Shown here: piece by piece, positions 36,503-45,324 of the stretch | How positions within the stretch are numbered: the first letter of the stretch is position 1 | How the letters are laid out: the number at the start of each line of letters is the position of its first letter | Assembly (NCBI GenBank): GCA_963708425.1 | Contig: OY970206.1 | Location: 930,001 to 994,000 of the forward strand | Direction: 5' to 3' | Origin: JACMNW01 sp963708425 | Lineage (GTDB): Bacteria > Pseudomonadota > Alphaproteobacteria > Rhodobacterales > Rhodobacteraceae | Length of the DNA: 64,000 bases | Notes under the pieces: model-generated | The model's input: the letters and a program-made list of their open reading frames with translations, nothing else | Told to the model about the DNA's origin: nothing | Database searches by the model: none | Program-made: the position numbers and the translations under genes

Positions 36503-37378
36503 ATGCACAAATCTACCACCACTGCGTTGCTTGCCATGGGCTTGATTACACTGCCCTTTGTTGCGTTCGGTGCCGAAGAAGTCATTACGTTCGACTCGCA
36601 AGGCGGCAAGGTCGTCGGCACATTATCACTGCCCGATGGTGACCCGGCACCAATTGTCCTACTGTTTCATGGTTTCACCGGCACGCGCGATGAATTGCCT
36701 GTTGCCACGACGAGCGAAGGTGTTTTCTCGCGCACCGCCCGCCTGCTGGCCGATGCCGGATATGCCAGTCTGCGGATTGATTTTCGCGGATCGGGCGAAA
36801 GTGATGGTGATTTCGCTGATACAACGTTCGAAGGACAAGTGGCTGATGGTCTGAAAGCAGTCGAGGTGATGACGGCCGACCCCCGGGTCAAAGGCTCCGA
36901 TCTTGCCGTCATCGGGTGGAGCCAGGGTGGTCTTGTTGCCACTGCAGTCGCCGGTCGTTCGGGCACGCCGGATGCTGTGGCACTTTGGGCTGCGGTTGCG
37001 ACGCCAATGGAATCGTTGAGTGGCATACTAGGGGCCGAGACGATGGAAAAGGGCATGACGACCGGCGACACTCCACTGAAAATAACGCTGCCGTGGGGCG
37101 CAGAGATTGGCTTGAAGCAGGGCTATTTCGAAGGCGTCCAGACGTTCGATCCGCTTGCCGAAATTGCCGCCTACAAGGGCCCGCTGTTTGTGGCACAGGG
37201 CAAGCTGGATACCACCGTTCTGCCTGTTTCCGCCGAAAAGCTGATTGCCGCACATGAGGGGCCGGAAGAGCTTTGGATGGCAGAGATGGATCATGTGTTC
37301 AACGCCTTCACCGGGCCGCAGACGCTGGATGAAATGGTGGGGGAGACTGTTGGTTTTCTTGATGAAAATATGAAATAG
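36503..37378 (+). CDS. Exported alpha/beta hydrolase
   Basis: A 291-residue hydrolase with a signal peptide (TTTALLAMGLITLPFVAFGA, cleavage near residue 23). The oxyanion segment is LLFHGFTGTRDE, the nucleophile elbow GWSQGG carries the serine, an aspartate lies in AQGKLDTTV and the histidine in EMDHVFNAF. The fold is that of peptidase S9/YjfP-like acyl esterases acting in the periplasm. GGAGGGGACC precedes the ATG at 36503, so the longer frame from 36344 overlapping lldD is rejected. It could be in one transcript with lldD, 80 bases upstream, but the link is not functional as far as I can tell. The substrate is unknown. Confidence 0.85.
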   Translation: MHKSTTTALLAMGLITLPFVAFGAEEVITFDSQGGKVVGTLSLPDGDPAPIVLLFHGFTGTRDELPVATTSEGVFSRTARLLADAGYASLRIDFRGSGESDGDFADTTFEGQVADGLKAVEVMTADPRVKGSDLAVIGWSQGGLVATAVAGRSGTPDAVALWAAVATPMESLSGILGAETMEKGMTTGDTPLKITLPWGAEIGLKQGYFEGVQTFDPLAEIAAYKGPLFVAQGKLDTTVLPVSAEKLIAAHEGPEELWMAEMDHVFNAFTGPQTLDEMVGETVGFLDENMK

Positions 37379-37399
37379 ACGTCCGGCGGGCGAGGTTGA

Positions 37400-38557
37400 T
37401 CAGAGGACCACCTCGCCCCGCTGCTGCGACAATATCGGCAACATTACCAGCACTGCCATCAGCATCATTGCGGCAAACACGAAGGCCATCCGCAGGCCAA
37501 ATGTGCCCGCCACGAAACCAAGCATCGGTGGGCCGAAAAAGTAGCCAAAGTAGCCAAGTAATGTGGCCCGCGCCACTGCCCTTGCCCTTGCCTCGGGAGC
37601 CGCAAGCCTGCCGACCAGTGAAAACGCTGTTGGGGCGATGACTGACGCGCCGATGCCCATTACGATAAAGCCCGCATAAGCCATCATCGGGCTGGCTGCG
37701 CCTGCTGCGATCAGGGCCCCAAAAGCTGCGATCACTGCACCACCGGCAAGCAAGCGGTAGGGGCTGATCCGGGATGCAAATCCCTGCCCCGCCAACCGTG
37801 AGAACCCCATCGTCAGGGCGAGTGCTGCCGGCCCCATCGCGCCTTCGCTGGGGCTGCCGCCAAGTGTTTTCTCGATATGCAGGGCAGACCAATTCTCGGC
37901 AGCATTCTCGGTCAGAAAGGCGATTAGAACGATGCCGCCACCGATCAGTGGCAAAACGCCCAACCGGCCCGCAGACCCATCTAGTGGCCTGCGCAAACCG
38001 TGAATGGTGCCATTCCGTTCATAGGTCATCAGGGCCAGCACCAGGGCAAGGCAAGCCATCGCGCCCATCACCCACGCAGGCGACCAGGCGTTAGACCGCA
38101 TCACGCCTGTGGCGATTGCGCCGCCTGCATACCCGAAGGAATAGGCGGCGTGGCACAGGTTCATAAGATGCACGCCGCCCGTATTTTCCTGTTCCGCCAC
38201 GCGGGCGTTCATCAACACATCGGTCAACCCGGTGGCGGCCCCGCAGCACATCATCGCCAGCGGAAATACCCACAAAACCTGCGCCTGCCCAGGCAAAACG
38301 AAAGCCAAGGCCATTGCTGCCGTCGCCACTGGCAAAGCCACGCCGCCCAAGACAGACCCAATGCGCGGGGCCAAGAGCATTGCACCAACGGCTGCGACAG
38401 GCGTAAACAATATCACCAACCCGAGCCGGGCCTCATCGACGTTCAGCATGGTCATGATGTCGGGCAAAACGGCGGCAAAGGTGCCCCAAAGAACCCCCAT
38501 GGCAGCAAAGGCGGCAAGTGTTGGTCGGGCACTGCGCAGGGTGGCAAGAAAGGGCAT
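37400..38557 (-). CDS. Major facilitator superfamily transporter
   Basis: A 385-residue inner membrane protein with about 12 hydrophobic segments. It opens RPTLAAFAAMGVLWGTFAAV. The region RIGSVLGG replaces the common loop 2-3 motif, and the C-terminal half repeats the pattern with LVGRLAAPEARARAVARATLLG. It belongs to the FucP/YbjJ-like group of MFS proteins. I chose the ATG at 38557 because GGAG lies six bases before it; a TTG at 38563 is the alternative. The gene converges on the hydrolase at 37378, with 21 bases between. Its substrate cannot be inferred. Confidence 0.85.
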   Translation of the reverse strand: MPFLATLRSARPTLAAFAAMGVLWGTFAAVLPDIMTMLNVDEARLGLVILFTPVAAVGAMLLAPRIGSVLGGVALPVATAAMALAFVLPGQAQVLWVFPLAMMCCGAATGLTDVLMNARVAEQENTGGVHLMNLCHAAYSFGYAGGAIATGVMRSNAWSPAWVMGAMACLALVLALMTYERNGTIHGLRRPLDGSAGRLGVLPLIGGGIVLIAFLTENAAENWSALHIEKTLGGSPSEGAMGPAALALTMGFSRLAGQGFASRISPYRLLAGGAVIAAFGALIAAGAASPMMAYAGFIVMGIGASVIAPTAFSLVGRLAAPEARARAVARATLLGYFGYFFGPPMLGFVAGTFGLRMAFVFAAMMLMAVLVMLPILSQQRGEVVL

Positions 38558-38627
38558 AAGCAACTCCGGGATCTTGTTCAGAGCTAGACCGACCGGCCCA
38601 AACCAGCAAGGCCCGCGATCGTCATTC

Positions 38628-38647
38628 GTTGACGGACAGCCGTCAAC
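38628..38647. promoter_or_regulatory. Perfect palindrome between MFS gene and rplY
   Basis: GTTGACGG and CCGTCAAC are perfect eight-base arms around ACAG. It lies 70 bases before the MFS start and 150 before rplY. It could be an operator for the MFS gene or a small hairpin; TTGACG could also act as a -35. Confidence 0.4.
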
Positions 38648-38798
38648 TTGATCAGAACGTGCCGATTTCCCTATAAATTCCCTATCTCACAGCCTCCGGT
38701 CGCTTTTTTCCTTTCCAATTCCGCGATTCCCCGCTAATGCCCCCCAGTCGCGTCGCACACCCTTGGAGGGCGGCGGACTTTACATATGGAGAACCTCA

Positions 38799-39404
38799 AT
38801 GGCTGGTGAAATCCCTGATTTTCACGCCGAGGTACGGATGGGGACAGGCAAGGGGGCCGCTCGTCAAGCTCGTCGTGAGGGCAACGTACCCGGAATCGTT
38901 TATGGTGGCGGAAAAGACCCCGTCGCCATCAACATGAACTACAACACCCTACTGAAGCGTCTTAAGCAGGGCCGGTTCCTGTCGACGCTTTTCAACCTGA
39001 AAGTCACGGGTCAAGACGACGTTCGCGTCATCTGCCGTGGGGTTCAGCGCGACGTTGTTAAGGACCATCCGACGCATGTTGATTTCATGCGTTTGCGTCG
39101 TACCAGCCGGGTGGATTTGTTTATCCACGTGACCTTCATCAACCATGAAGCGTCGCCCGGTCTGAAGCGTGGCGGCACCTTGACCGTTGTGCGCCCAGAG
39201 GTTGAATTGAACGTGTTGGCAGGCGACATTCCTGATCATATCACGGTTGATCTGACCGGGTTGAATGTTGGTGATGTAATCCACATCAACGACGTGGTTC
39301 TGCCAGAAGGCGTTAAGCCGACCATCGACCGGAACTTCGTGATCGGCAATATCTCGGCCCCATCGGGCTTGCGGTCAAGCGATAACGAAGAAACAGAAGA
39401 GTGA
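38799..39404 (+). CDS. rplY: 50S ribosomal protein L25, general stress type (TL5/CTC)
   Basis: This 201-residue protein has the N-terminal L25 beta-barrel that binds 5S rRNA (GKGAARQARREGNVPGIVYG) and the C-terminal TL5/CTC domain (PEVELNVLAGDIPDHITVDL), then an acidic tail. The long form is usual in alphaproteobacteria. TGGAGAACCTCA precedes the ATG at 38799. The peptidyl-tRNA hydrolase gene lies 1.2 kb downstream; the two are adjacent in most relatives, but here a glycosyltransferase gene on the other strand separates them. A strong terminator follows at 39433. Confidence 0.95.
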   Translation: MAGEIPDFHAEVRMGTGKGAARQARREGNVPGIVYGGGKDPVAINMNYNTLLKRLKQGRFLSTLFNLKVTGQDDVRVICRGVQRDVVKDHPTHVDFMRLRRTSRVDLFIHVTFINHEASPGLKRGGTLTVVRPEVELNVLAGDIPDHITVDLTGLNVGDVIHINDVVLPEGVKPTIDRNFVIGNISAPSGLRSSDNEETEE

Positions 39405-39432
39405 TTTACTGCTGATCGGCAAGTCTACAATT

Positions 39433-39464
39433 ACGCGGGAAAGCCTATGCTTTTCCGCGTTTTT
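39433..39464 (+). terminator. Rho-independent terminator of rplY
   Basis: Twelve-base arms (ACGCGGGAAAGC / GCTTTTCCGCGT, one G-T pair) around CTAT and followed by TTTT. The T-run reaches into the stop codon of the converging glycosyltransferase gene. Confidence 0.85.
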
Positions 39465-40459
39465 CATTGCGCCGCTGCATCCAGATGGGCGCGATATCTT
39501 GGGTCTGCGTCGGGGCTTTTTCCGGCTTTTTCGGCGATGCGTGCCACGTAATCGGCACAGCACAGATGATGCAGGCGGCGCACATTTGGCAGCGCCGTGG
39601 CTTGCGCATATAGCTCATTGAAGGCTGTGGAATAGCGAAAAGCAGAGGTGTCTTCGCATTCGTTGCGATCAAATTTCACCATGAATTCATCGGTGTAGCG
39701 GTCTTTCCCAGCCACGGCTGACGGCTGCCCCTTTTTCAACGAAAAGCTTTCTTCGGACCGGATCATGTAGTGGTTCATCTGCGCTGCATCATGCGTCACC
39801 AGGTCGCGCGGCAAGCGGCGCAGATAATCGCCGTGTGGTTGCCAAGTTGGCACATCGACCCCAGCCGCATTGACCCAGCGCATGCCGGGGGCACCCCATG
39901 CTTTGCCTGCACGTTTCAGGCGCAGTTTCTTTGGCCCGTGCTCGCCCAATTTGGCAAACCAATCTGGGTGCGAGGTGATTGATTTTATCCAACAAGATGA
40001 TGGGTCGTCGGGTTCGGCGGTGTGGGTAAACTGGCGGTGGACCAACCCGTCCTGCCACGTGGCATGGCCCGATGTGCCGAAGACGCGCCAGTTGATTGAC
40101 ATACCCAAAAATGGTTCTGACGGGCCGTTGATCAAGTCCGCAATCCGACCGTCGCCGCGATGGATAACCAGAAATTCATCGACATCGCAGACCAGAACCC
40201 AGTCGGCATTTTGCACCTGTTCGGTTCCGTGAGCGTGGGCCAATTTGAGGCTACAGATGCGTTTTCCATCCGGAATGTCGCGTATGATATGTGTGCACCA
40301 CCTGTACACCCCCAGTGCATCCAAAAGGGCGGGCGAGTGGTCGGTGCAATCATTGGTTACGACCACGATATCGGTGAAACCCAGCAGGCGATACCAAGTG
40401 ATCCATTCGACCAGAAACGGCCCCTCATTGCGGACTGAACAGACTACGGTATAGCGCAC
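39464..40459 (-). CDS. Glycosyltransferase, family 2-like (Glyco_tranf_2_4 type)
   Basis: A protein of about 331 residues. It opens YTVVCSVRNEGPFLVEWITW, then FTDIVVVTNDCTDHS and the metal-binding DVDEF in WVLVCDVDEFLVI, a GT-A fold inverting transferase layout. A basic region and histidine-rich segments follow (NHYMIRSEESF). Similar proteins in Rhodobacterales are often annotated as putative glycosyltransferases for surface polysaccharide. The frame is open to 40672, but that would run 99 bases into pth. I chose the GTG at 40459, with AAAAGG upstream, since the family fold starts there. It is inserted on the opposite strand between rplY and pth. Confidence 0.8.
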   Translation of the reverse strand: MRYTVVCSVRNEGPFLVEWITWYRLLGFTDIVVVTNDCTDHSPALLDALGVYRWCTHIIRDIPDGKRICSLKLAHAHGTEQVQNADWVLVCDVDEFLVIHRGDGRIADLINGPSEPFLGMSINWRVFGTSGHATWQDGLVHRQFTHTAEPDDPSSCWIKSITSHPDWFAKLGEHGPKKLRLKRAGKAWGAPGMRWVNAAGVDVPTWQPHGDYLRRLPRDLVTHDAAQMNHYMIRSEESFSLKKGQPSAVAGKDRYTDEFMVKFDRNECEDTSAFRYSTAFNELYAQATALPNVRRLHHLCCADYVARIAEKAGKSPDADPRYRAHLDAAAQ

Positions 40460-40573
40460 GCTTGGCCTTTTTTCTGATGTTGGCAACTGGCCCAAAAAGC
40501 GAGGTCTGCGGCCAACGGCTTGCACCACCGACCCGTTATGGGCGATTATGGGGGGCAAATATGGATAGGCACA

Positions 40574-41272
40574 ATGAAACTCTTTGTAGGGCTTGGCAAT
40601 CCGGGTGCGGGTTATGCGGGCAATCGGCACAATATCGGCTTCATGGCGGTGGACAGGATTGCAGCCGACCATGGTTTCGGGCCGTGGAAGAAGGCGTTCA
40701 AGGCGTTTGCTGCCGAGGGGCGGCTGGGTGATGTGCGGGTGCTGTTGCTAAAGCCCGACACGTTCATGAACCTGTCCGGGCAAGCCGTGCAGGCGGCGAT
40801 GGCGTTTCACAAGATCTTGCCCGCCGATGTGATGGTTTTTCATGATGAGCTGGATCTGGCCCCCGGCAGGTTGCGCGTCAAGCAGGGCGGTGGCCATGCT
40901 GGGCACAATGGCCTGCGGTCGATCCATGGCCACATTGGCGAGGGGTATGGCCGAGTGCGTTTGGGCATTGGTCATCCGGGGCACAAAGATGCTGTGGCGG
41001 GCTATGTGCTGCATGATTTTGCCAAGGCGGATGCCGATTGGCTGGATGATCTTTTGCATGGTCTGTCGGATGGTGCCCCGGCACTGGCGGCAGGTGATGC
41101 GGCGAAATTTCAGAACGCGGTTGCTTTGCGCATGACCCCGGCGCGGGTGTCGACCGGAACCCGCCCTGAACCGATTGCACCGCCGACGCCGAAGCCTGCG
41201 AAGTCTGCTGAACCAGCCACCGAGCCGGATACACGGACATTGTTGCAACGGCTGGCGGACCGGTTTTCTTGA
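40574..41272 (+). CDS. pth: Peptidyl-tRNA hydrolase
   Basis: A 232-residue protein with a standard Pth core. It opens MKLFVGLGNPGAGYAGNRHN, with catalytic H19 and N10-type substrate residues, then KPDTFMNLSGQAV and HDELDLAPGRLRVKQGGG carrying the aspartate that assists catalysis. It frees tRNA from dropped-off peptidyl-tRNA. A Pro/Ala-rich extension of about 40 residues (EPIAPPTPKPAKSAEPA) follows the core, as is common in Rhodobacteraceae. The ATG at 40574 fits the family start; the frame from 40520 is longer without support. Confidence 0.95.
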   Translation: MKLFVGLGNPGAGYAGNRHNIGFMAVDRIAADHGFGPWKKAFKAFAAEGRLGDVRVLLLKPDTFMNLSGQAVQAAMAFHKILPADVMVFHDELDLAPGRLRVKQGGGHAGHNGLRSIHGHIGEGYGRVRLGIGHPGHKDAVAGYVLHDFAKADADWLDDLLHGLSDGAPALAAGDAAKFQNAVALRMTPARVSTGTRPEPIAPPTPKPAKSAEPATEPDTRTLLQRLADRFS

Positions 41273-41287
41273 CGGCCGGGCAGTTGC

Positions 41288-42298
41288 CTAGCCTTCCGTT
41301 TTTTCATCGGCTTTGCCATTGCCAAACAACCCGGTCAGGGCGCGGCTGATCAGGTTGGTGACTTTTGGTTTTGGCAGGCTGACAAATGGCATGGGGCGGC
41401 ACATTTCCATGGCGGCGACGCCGACGCGGGCGGTGAGGGCGCCGTTGATGACGCCTTCGCCGAAGCGGCGGGATAGTTTTGACAGCATGCCGCCGCCCGC
41501 AACCGAATGGATCAGATCATCACCCAATGCCAAGGCCCCGGTTGCCAGCAGATGGCCGAACACCCGGCGCAGCAGGCCCCAACTGCCCAGCGTGCCCGAC
41601 CGACCGCCATAGATGGTGGCGATACGGCGGATCATCCGCAGGTTGGCGAATAGCGCAGTAGCGACGTCGGCAAGCGCCAGCGGCACCAGAGCGGTGACCA
41701 TGGCAACTTGGCGGGTGGCGGCTTCAATTTCTCGCCGCGCAGCTTGATCGAGCGGGGTCAGCAGTTCGGTTTCAGTTAGGGCCAGAAGGCCGTCGGCATC
41801 AAGGATATCGGCGCGGCGTTCAGCCAGTCGGGCACTGCCCCAGGCAAGATCAGCGCGCGGGCTGTACAGGCGAAGCAGCGCATCGGTGACGCTGCGGGCG
41901 GCGGGCAGATCATGTGCTGTTCGTGCCGCATCGGCCCTGATGCGCAGGTGATCGAGGCGGGCCATGCGGGCGAAGGCGGCCCATTCGCGCAGGGTCAGGA
42001 TCAGCGCGACGAGTACGGCGATGGCAACCAGCACGAAGGCGACGGTGCCTAAGATGCTGTTGCGGCTTAGCAATGTGGTGACGAAATCCCACGCGGCGAC
42101 GGACAGAACGAAGCTGAACAGCGCGCCAAAGGCCCACGCGGCGATGCGGCCCAAGCCGGAGCCGCGTTTGGTACTGGCAAGCCGGGCAGCGGCCTGCATC
42201 GCGCGGCCTTCGGGTAGCAGGTCGGGCACGGGCGGCGCCAGCGACGGATCGGCCAGATCATCGGTTTCCATCACGAATGGCTTGGGTGATTTGGTCAT
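41288..42298 (-). CDS. TIGR01620/YcjF-like inner membrane protein
   Basis: A 336-residue protein. Two transmembrane segments lie near residues 54-100 (FGALFSFVLSVAAWDFV and ILGTVAFVLVAIAVLVALIL). A long helical region and the DUF697-like C-terminal part (GRSGTLGSWGLLRRVFGHLLATG) follow, as in YcjF. The ATG at 42298 directly follows the stop of the YcjX-like gene (TAAATG), so the two are translationally coupled. The pair is conserved across proteobacteria and is linked with stress regulons in enterobacteria; the biochemical role is unknown. Confidence 0.85.
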   Translation of the reverse strand: MTKSPKPFVMETDDLADPSLAPPVPDLLPEGRAMQAAARLASTKRGSGLGRIAAWAFGALFSFVLSVAAWDFVTTLLSRNSILGTVAFVLVAIAVLVALILTLREWAAFARMARLDHLRIRADAARTAHDLPAARSVTDALLRLYSPRADLAWGSARLAERRADILDADGLLALTETELLTPLDQAARREIEAATRQVAMVTALVPLALADVATALFANLRMIRRIATIYGGRSGTLGSWGLLRRVFGHLLATGALALGDDLIHSVAGGGMLSKLSRRFGEGVINGALTARVGVAAMEMCRPMPFVSLPKPKVTNLISRALTGLFGNGKADEKTEG

Positions 42299-43708
42299 TT
42301 ACAGCCGATCCCCGAATAGAAATTCGGCAGCGCGGTCCAGCCGGATATGCGGCGGGCCATCGCCGGGTTTCAGAATGCTGCGGGCGGGGGCAAAGCCCAT
42401 CAGGGCAAAATCGGCATCTAGCCACGCCTCGGCACCTTCCCGCGCGGGGGCCAGAATGCGGGCGGGATCATCAGGCAAAGCGCCGGGATACATCACCGCT
42501 TGCTTGCCGGTGGACAGCAAGCGCCCGCGAACGCAGGGCAGCGAGGTGCCGTCGCGCTGCACGGTTTCCTCGACTGTCGCCCGCAGCGAGGCAATCGCCA
42601 TGGCGGCCGTGCGCGCACCGGCAAAATCGGCGCGGTCGCGGGCTTCGCGCAGCAAGGCCTGCATGATGCCAGTCAGCGCGGCGTGTTGCGTGTGGTGCAA
42701 ATGATCGGCTTTGGTGGCGGCGAACAAGATACGTTCCACCTTGCGGCCACCGAACCAACCGCTGAGAAAGCCATTGCGACCGGGGCGGAATGCTGACAGC
42801 ACGTCGGCCATCGTGCGGCGCAAATCCTCCACCGCGGGGGGGCCGGCGTGAATGGCACCCAAGGCATCGACCAGCACAATCTGACGGTCGATCTTTGCGA
42901 AATGATCGCGGAAGAACGGGGTGACGACGCGGGATTTATACGCCTCATACCGGCGTTCCATTTCGCGCCAAAGGCTGTTGCGCGGGGTGGACGCGGGGTG
43001 CGGCAAGGGGGCGAAGGTCAGCACCGGCGATCCGGCCAGATCACCGGGCAACAAAAACCGCCCCGGCGTGCAATCGGAATAACCGGCATCGCGGGCGGCC
43101 AGCAGATAGGTGGTGAAGCTGGCGGCCAGCGCCTGCGCGCGGGTTTCATCAAGGCGAAGCGAGCCATCCTCGGCCCGAGCGGTGGCCATGAACGCCTGTG
43201 CCTGCGGGCGTTTGGCAAGGCGGGTCAGGGTGTCTTCGGACCATGTGGCGTAGGATTTATCCAGCAGTGCCAGATCAAGCAGCCATTCGCCGGGATAATC
43301 GACGATATCGAGATGCAGCGTGCGCGGGCCTTTGAGGCTGGCGAAGAACCCGGATGGACGCACACGAAACGACAGGCGCAGTTCCGACAGCGCGCGGGTC
43401 GATGCAGGCCAGCGTGGGTCATCACCGGTTAGCGCGGCCAGATGCCCTTCGTAATCAAAGCGCGGCAGGGTGTCGTCGGGTTGCGGTTGCAGGAACGCGG
43501 CCTCGATCCGGTTGGCACCGCGCAGTTGCGGCATCCGGCCCCGGTTCATCAAATTGGCCACCAGCCCGGTGATGAACACAGTCTTGCCCGCGCGGCTAAG
43601 CCCGGTGACGCCAAGCCGGATGACCGGCTCGAACAGGCTTTCGGAAACCGAGGCCACCGCCCCTTCGACGCCACGCGCCAACCCATCGGTAACGGAAAAT
43701 AAACCCAA
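42299..43708 (-). CDS. YcjX-like GTPase (DUF463)
   Basis: A 469-residue P-loop protein. Walker A is GLSRAGKT (36-43) after RLGVT, and the switch-like segment is LDIVDYPGEWLLDL. LVDALGAIHAGPPAV and ILFAATKADHLH (guanine-specificity TKAD) are further G-motifs. The frame is open to 43819. I chose the TTG at 43708, giving LGLFSVTDGLARG, because AAGGGG is eight bases upstream and the N-terminal extension lacks likeness. It is cotranscribed with the YcjF-like gene. The product is cytoplasmic and probably membrane-associated through its partner. Confidence 0.88.
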   Translation of the reverse strand: MGLFSVTDGLARGVEGAVASVSESLFEPVIRLGVTGLSRAGKTVFITGLVANLMNRGRMPQLRGANRIEAAFLQPQPDDTLPRFDYEGHLAALTGDDPRWPASTRALSELRLSFRVRPSGFFASLKGPRTLHLDIVDYPGEWLLDLALLDKSYATWSEDTLTRLAKRPQAQAFMATARAEDGSLRLDETRAQALAASFTTYLLAARDAGYSDCTPGRFLLPGDLAGSPVLTFAPLPHPASTPRNSLWREMERRYEAYKSRVVTPFFRDHFAKIDRQIVLVDALGAIHAGPPAVEDLRRTMADVLSAFRPGRNGFLSGWFGGRKVERILFAATKADHLHHTQHAALTGIMQALLREARDRADFAGARTAAMAIASLRATVEETVQRDGTSLPCVRGRLLSTGKQAVMYPGALPDDPARILAPAREGAEAWLDADFALMGFAPARSILKPGDGPPHIRLDRAAEFLFGDRL

Positions 43709-43836
43709 GCACCGCGCCCCTTTTTGCGTATCCCTACATAGGCACCCAATCGGGGCATGTGTAGGGGGAAAGAAACCGACCCCCGGCAAGCGGCGGTGTG
43801 GTGGACAGCGCCCTCGCATTTGGGTACCTCGGTCGG

Positions 43837-44613
43837 ATGCCTAGATACGCGCTGAAAATCGAATATGACGGCGGGCCGTTCAATGGCTGGCAACGCCAGG
43901 CCGATGGCCAGCCGACCGTGCAGGCAACGCTGGAGGCGGCCTTGGCGCAGCTTGACCTGCCGCAAACCATTGCCGCCGCTGGTCGCACCGATGCGGGGGT
44001 TCATGCCACCGGGCAAGTGGCGCATTGCGATCTGGCCAAGGATTGGGATCCGTTTCGCCTGATGGGGGCGATCAACGCCCACCTGCGGCCCGCCCCGGTG
44101 GCAGTGGTTGCGGCGGCACAGGTGCCGGATGACTTTCACGCGCGGTTTTCTGCGCGGGAACGGCGCTACCTGTTCCGCCTTGTGCAACGACGTGCGCCGG
44201 TGACGCATGGTCGGGGGCTGGTCTGGCAAGTGCTGCATCCGCTGAACCTTGAGGCGATGCGTGAAGGCGCCAGCCGTCTGATCGGGCATCATGATTTCAC
44301 GACCTTTCGGTCGGCACTGTGTCAAGCCGGATCGCCGATGAAGACGCTGGATGAAATTGCCATAACGGCGCAGGAGTATCCGGGCGGCACCGAGTACCGC
44401 TTTACCCTGCGCGCCCGCAGTTTCCTGCACAATCAAGTGCGATCGATCGTCGGCACGCTGGAGCGGGTTGGTGCGGGATCCTGGCGACCCGGTGATGTTG
44501 CAAACGCCCTTGCGGCCCAGGACCGCGCAGCTTGCGGGCCGGTTTGCCCGCCGCAGGGGTTGTACCTGACGGATGTTGGCTATCCCGACGATCCATTCGC
44601 GCCTTTGGCCTAG
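43837..44613 (+). CDS. truA: tRNA pseudouridine(38-40) synthase
   Basis: A 258-residue protein with the full TruA layout. It opens MPRYALKIEYDGGPFNGWQR, and the catalytic aspartate is D52 in AAGRTDAGVHATGQV. The second half has RARSFLHNQVRSIVGTL near the active site and ends PPQGLYLTDVGYP. It converts uridines 38-40 of tRNA anticodon arms to pseudouridine. It is divergent from the YcjX gene. The ATG at 43837 fits the family; GGTCGG before it is a weak ribosome site. A GC-rich hairpin follows the stop. Confidence 0.96.
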   Translation: MPRYALKIEYDGGPFNGWQRQADGQPTVQATLEAALAQLDLPQTIAAAGRTDAGVHATGQVAHCDLAKDWDPFRLMGAINAHLRPAPVAVVAAAQVPDDFHARFSARERRYLFRLVQRRAPVTHGRGLVWQVLHPLNLEAMREGASRLIGHHDFTTFRSALCQAGSPMKTLDEIAITAQEYPGGTEYRFTLRARSFLHNQVRSIVGTLERVGAGSWRPGDVANALAAQDRAACGPVCPPQGLYLTDVGYPDDPFAPLA

Positions 44614-44879
44614 GGCGGGGGGCTGTCTGCCCCCGCACCCCCCGAGGATATTTTTTGCAGAAACGAAGCTGCTAACCCGTGGCAATTAACCAAACGTTGA
44701 TCTTGAGGCGCTATCCTGTCCAAGCGGTACAGGCTGGGAAGCCGATGATCGTCAGATGCGAAGGCACCCCGCGGTCGGTGAAAGCTGCCGACGGGGTGCT
44801 GGGCATTTCATCTGACCCACCGGCTTCGTTTCTGCACAAGTATCCTCGGGGGGTGCGGGGGCAGACTGCCCCCCACCCT
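44612..44879. repeat. Inverted-repeat pair (about 57 bases per arm) around a 153-base core
   Basis: The left arm (44612-44669) and the reverse complement of the right arm (44823-44879) share almost all positions, including a run CCCCCGCACCCCCCGAGGAT and GCAGAAACGAAGC. Each arm also folds on itself (GGGGGC-TGTCT-GCCCCC), so the left one can act as truA terminator, with TTTTTT at 44651-44656. The core contains a further imperfect hairpin around GCACCCCG / CGGGGTGC but no credible gene. This also accounts for the 350-base space from 44614 to 44963. Confidence 0.75.
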
Positions 44880-44963
44880 TTGCAGGTCTGGGCGCTTGGT
44901 TATATCGGGGGCGCTTGCATCCGATGCTCCGATTGGCGATGAAGACAGCTTAGGGGGATTGCC

Positions 44964-45245
44964 ATGCCATTGATCGACATTCTGACCATGCAGCTGACCG
45001 ATCTGTTTCGGATCGGGCTGATCATTGCCTTAGTCTTCACCACATTGCGCAACGCCGCCATCACGGGGAGGATTTTGCCGCTGGCCGCCGGCGTGCTCTT
45101 CGTCGCAGTGATCATCCCGGCGACAATGCAGACTGGCAGCGCTGAGCCGCTGTGGCGAGTGGTGGCAGTTGGGGTGATTGCCAATTCCATAATCCTGGCA
45201 GTGGTGTTGGGACTTTGGACCGCCTATCAGCGTTTTCGCGGTTAG
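44964..45245 (+). CDS. Small membrane protein of unknown function
   Basis: A 93-residue protein with three hydrophobic stretches: about 15-27 (FRIGLIIALVFTTL), 38-54 (LPLAAGVLFVAVIIPAT) and 65-86 (VVAVGVIANSIILAVVLGLW). GGGGG lies seven bases before the ATG at 44964, with base use like its neighbours. I recognise no family. It stands alone between the inverted-repeat pair and a hairpin at 45278. The frame, its start site and membrane pattern make it a likely real gene. Confidence 0.7.
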   Translation: MPLIDILTMQLTDLFRIGLIIALVFTTLRNAAITGRILPLAAGVLFVAVIIPATMQTGSAEPLWRVVAVGVIANSIILAVVLGLWTAYQRFRG

Positions 45246-45277
45246 AGCCTTGCGTCGGGGCCGGTTAGAAATGCATA

Positions 45278-45301
45278 AGGCCGGGGCATTACCCCCGGCC
45301 T
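45278..45301. terminator. Convergent hairpin terminator
   Basis: Perfect nine-base arms (AGGCCGGGG / CCCCGGCCT) with a six-base loop, between the small membrane gene and the converging MHS transporter gene. T-runs are weak on both sides. Confidence 0.65.
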
Positions 45302-45324
45302 GATGTTAGGATTTAGGAACGGTT

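Noticed and set aside
44679..44942. 87-codon plus-strand frame after truA
   Set aside because: It runs through the core and right arm of the inverted-repeat pair and carries no recognisable protein feature.
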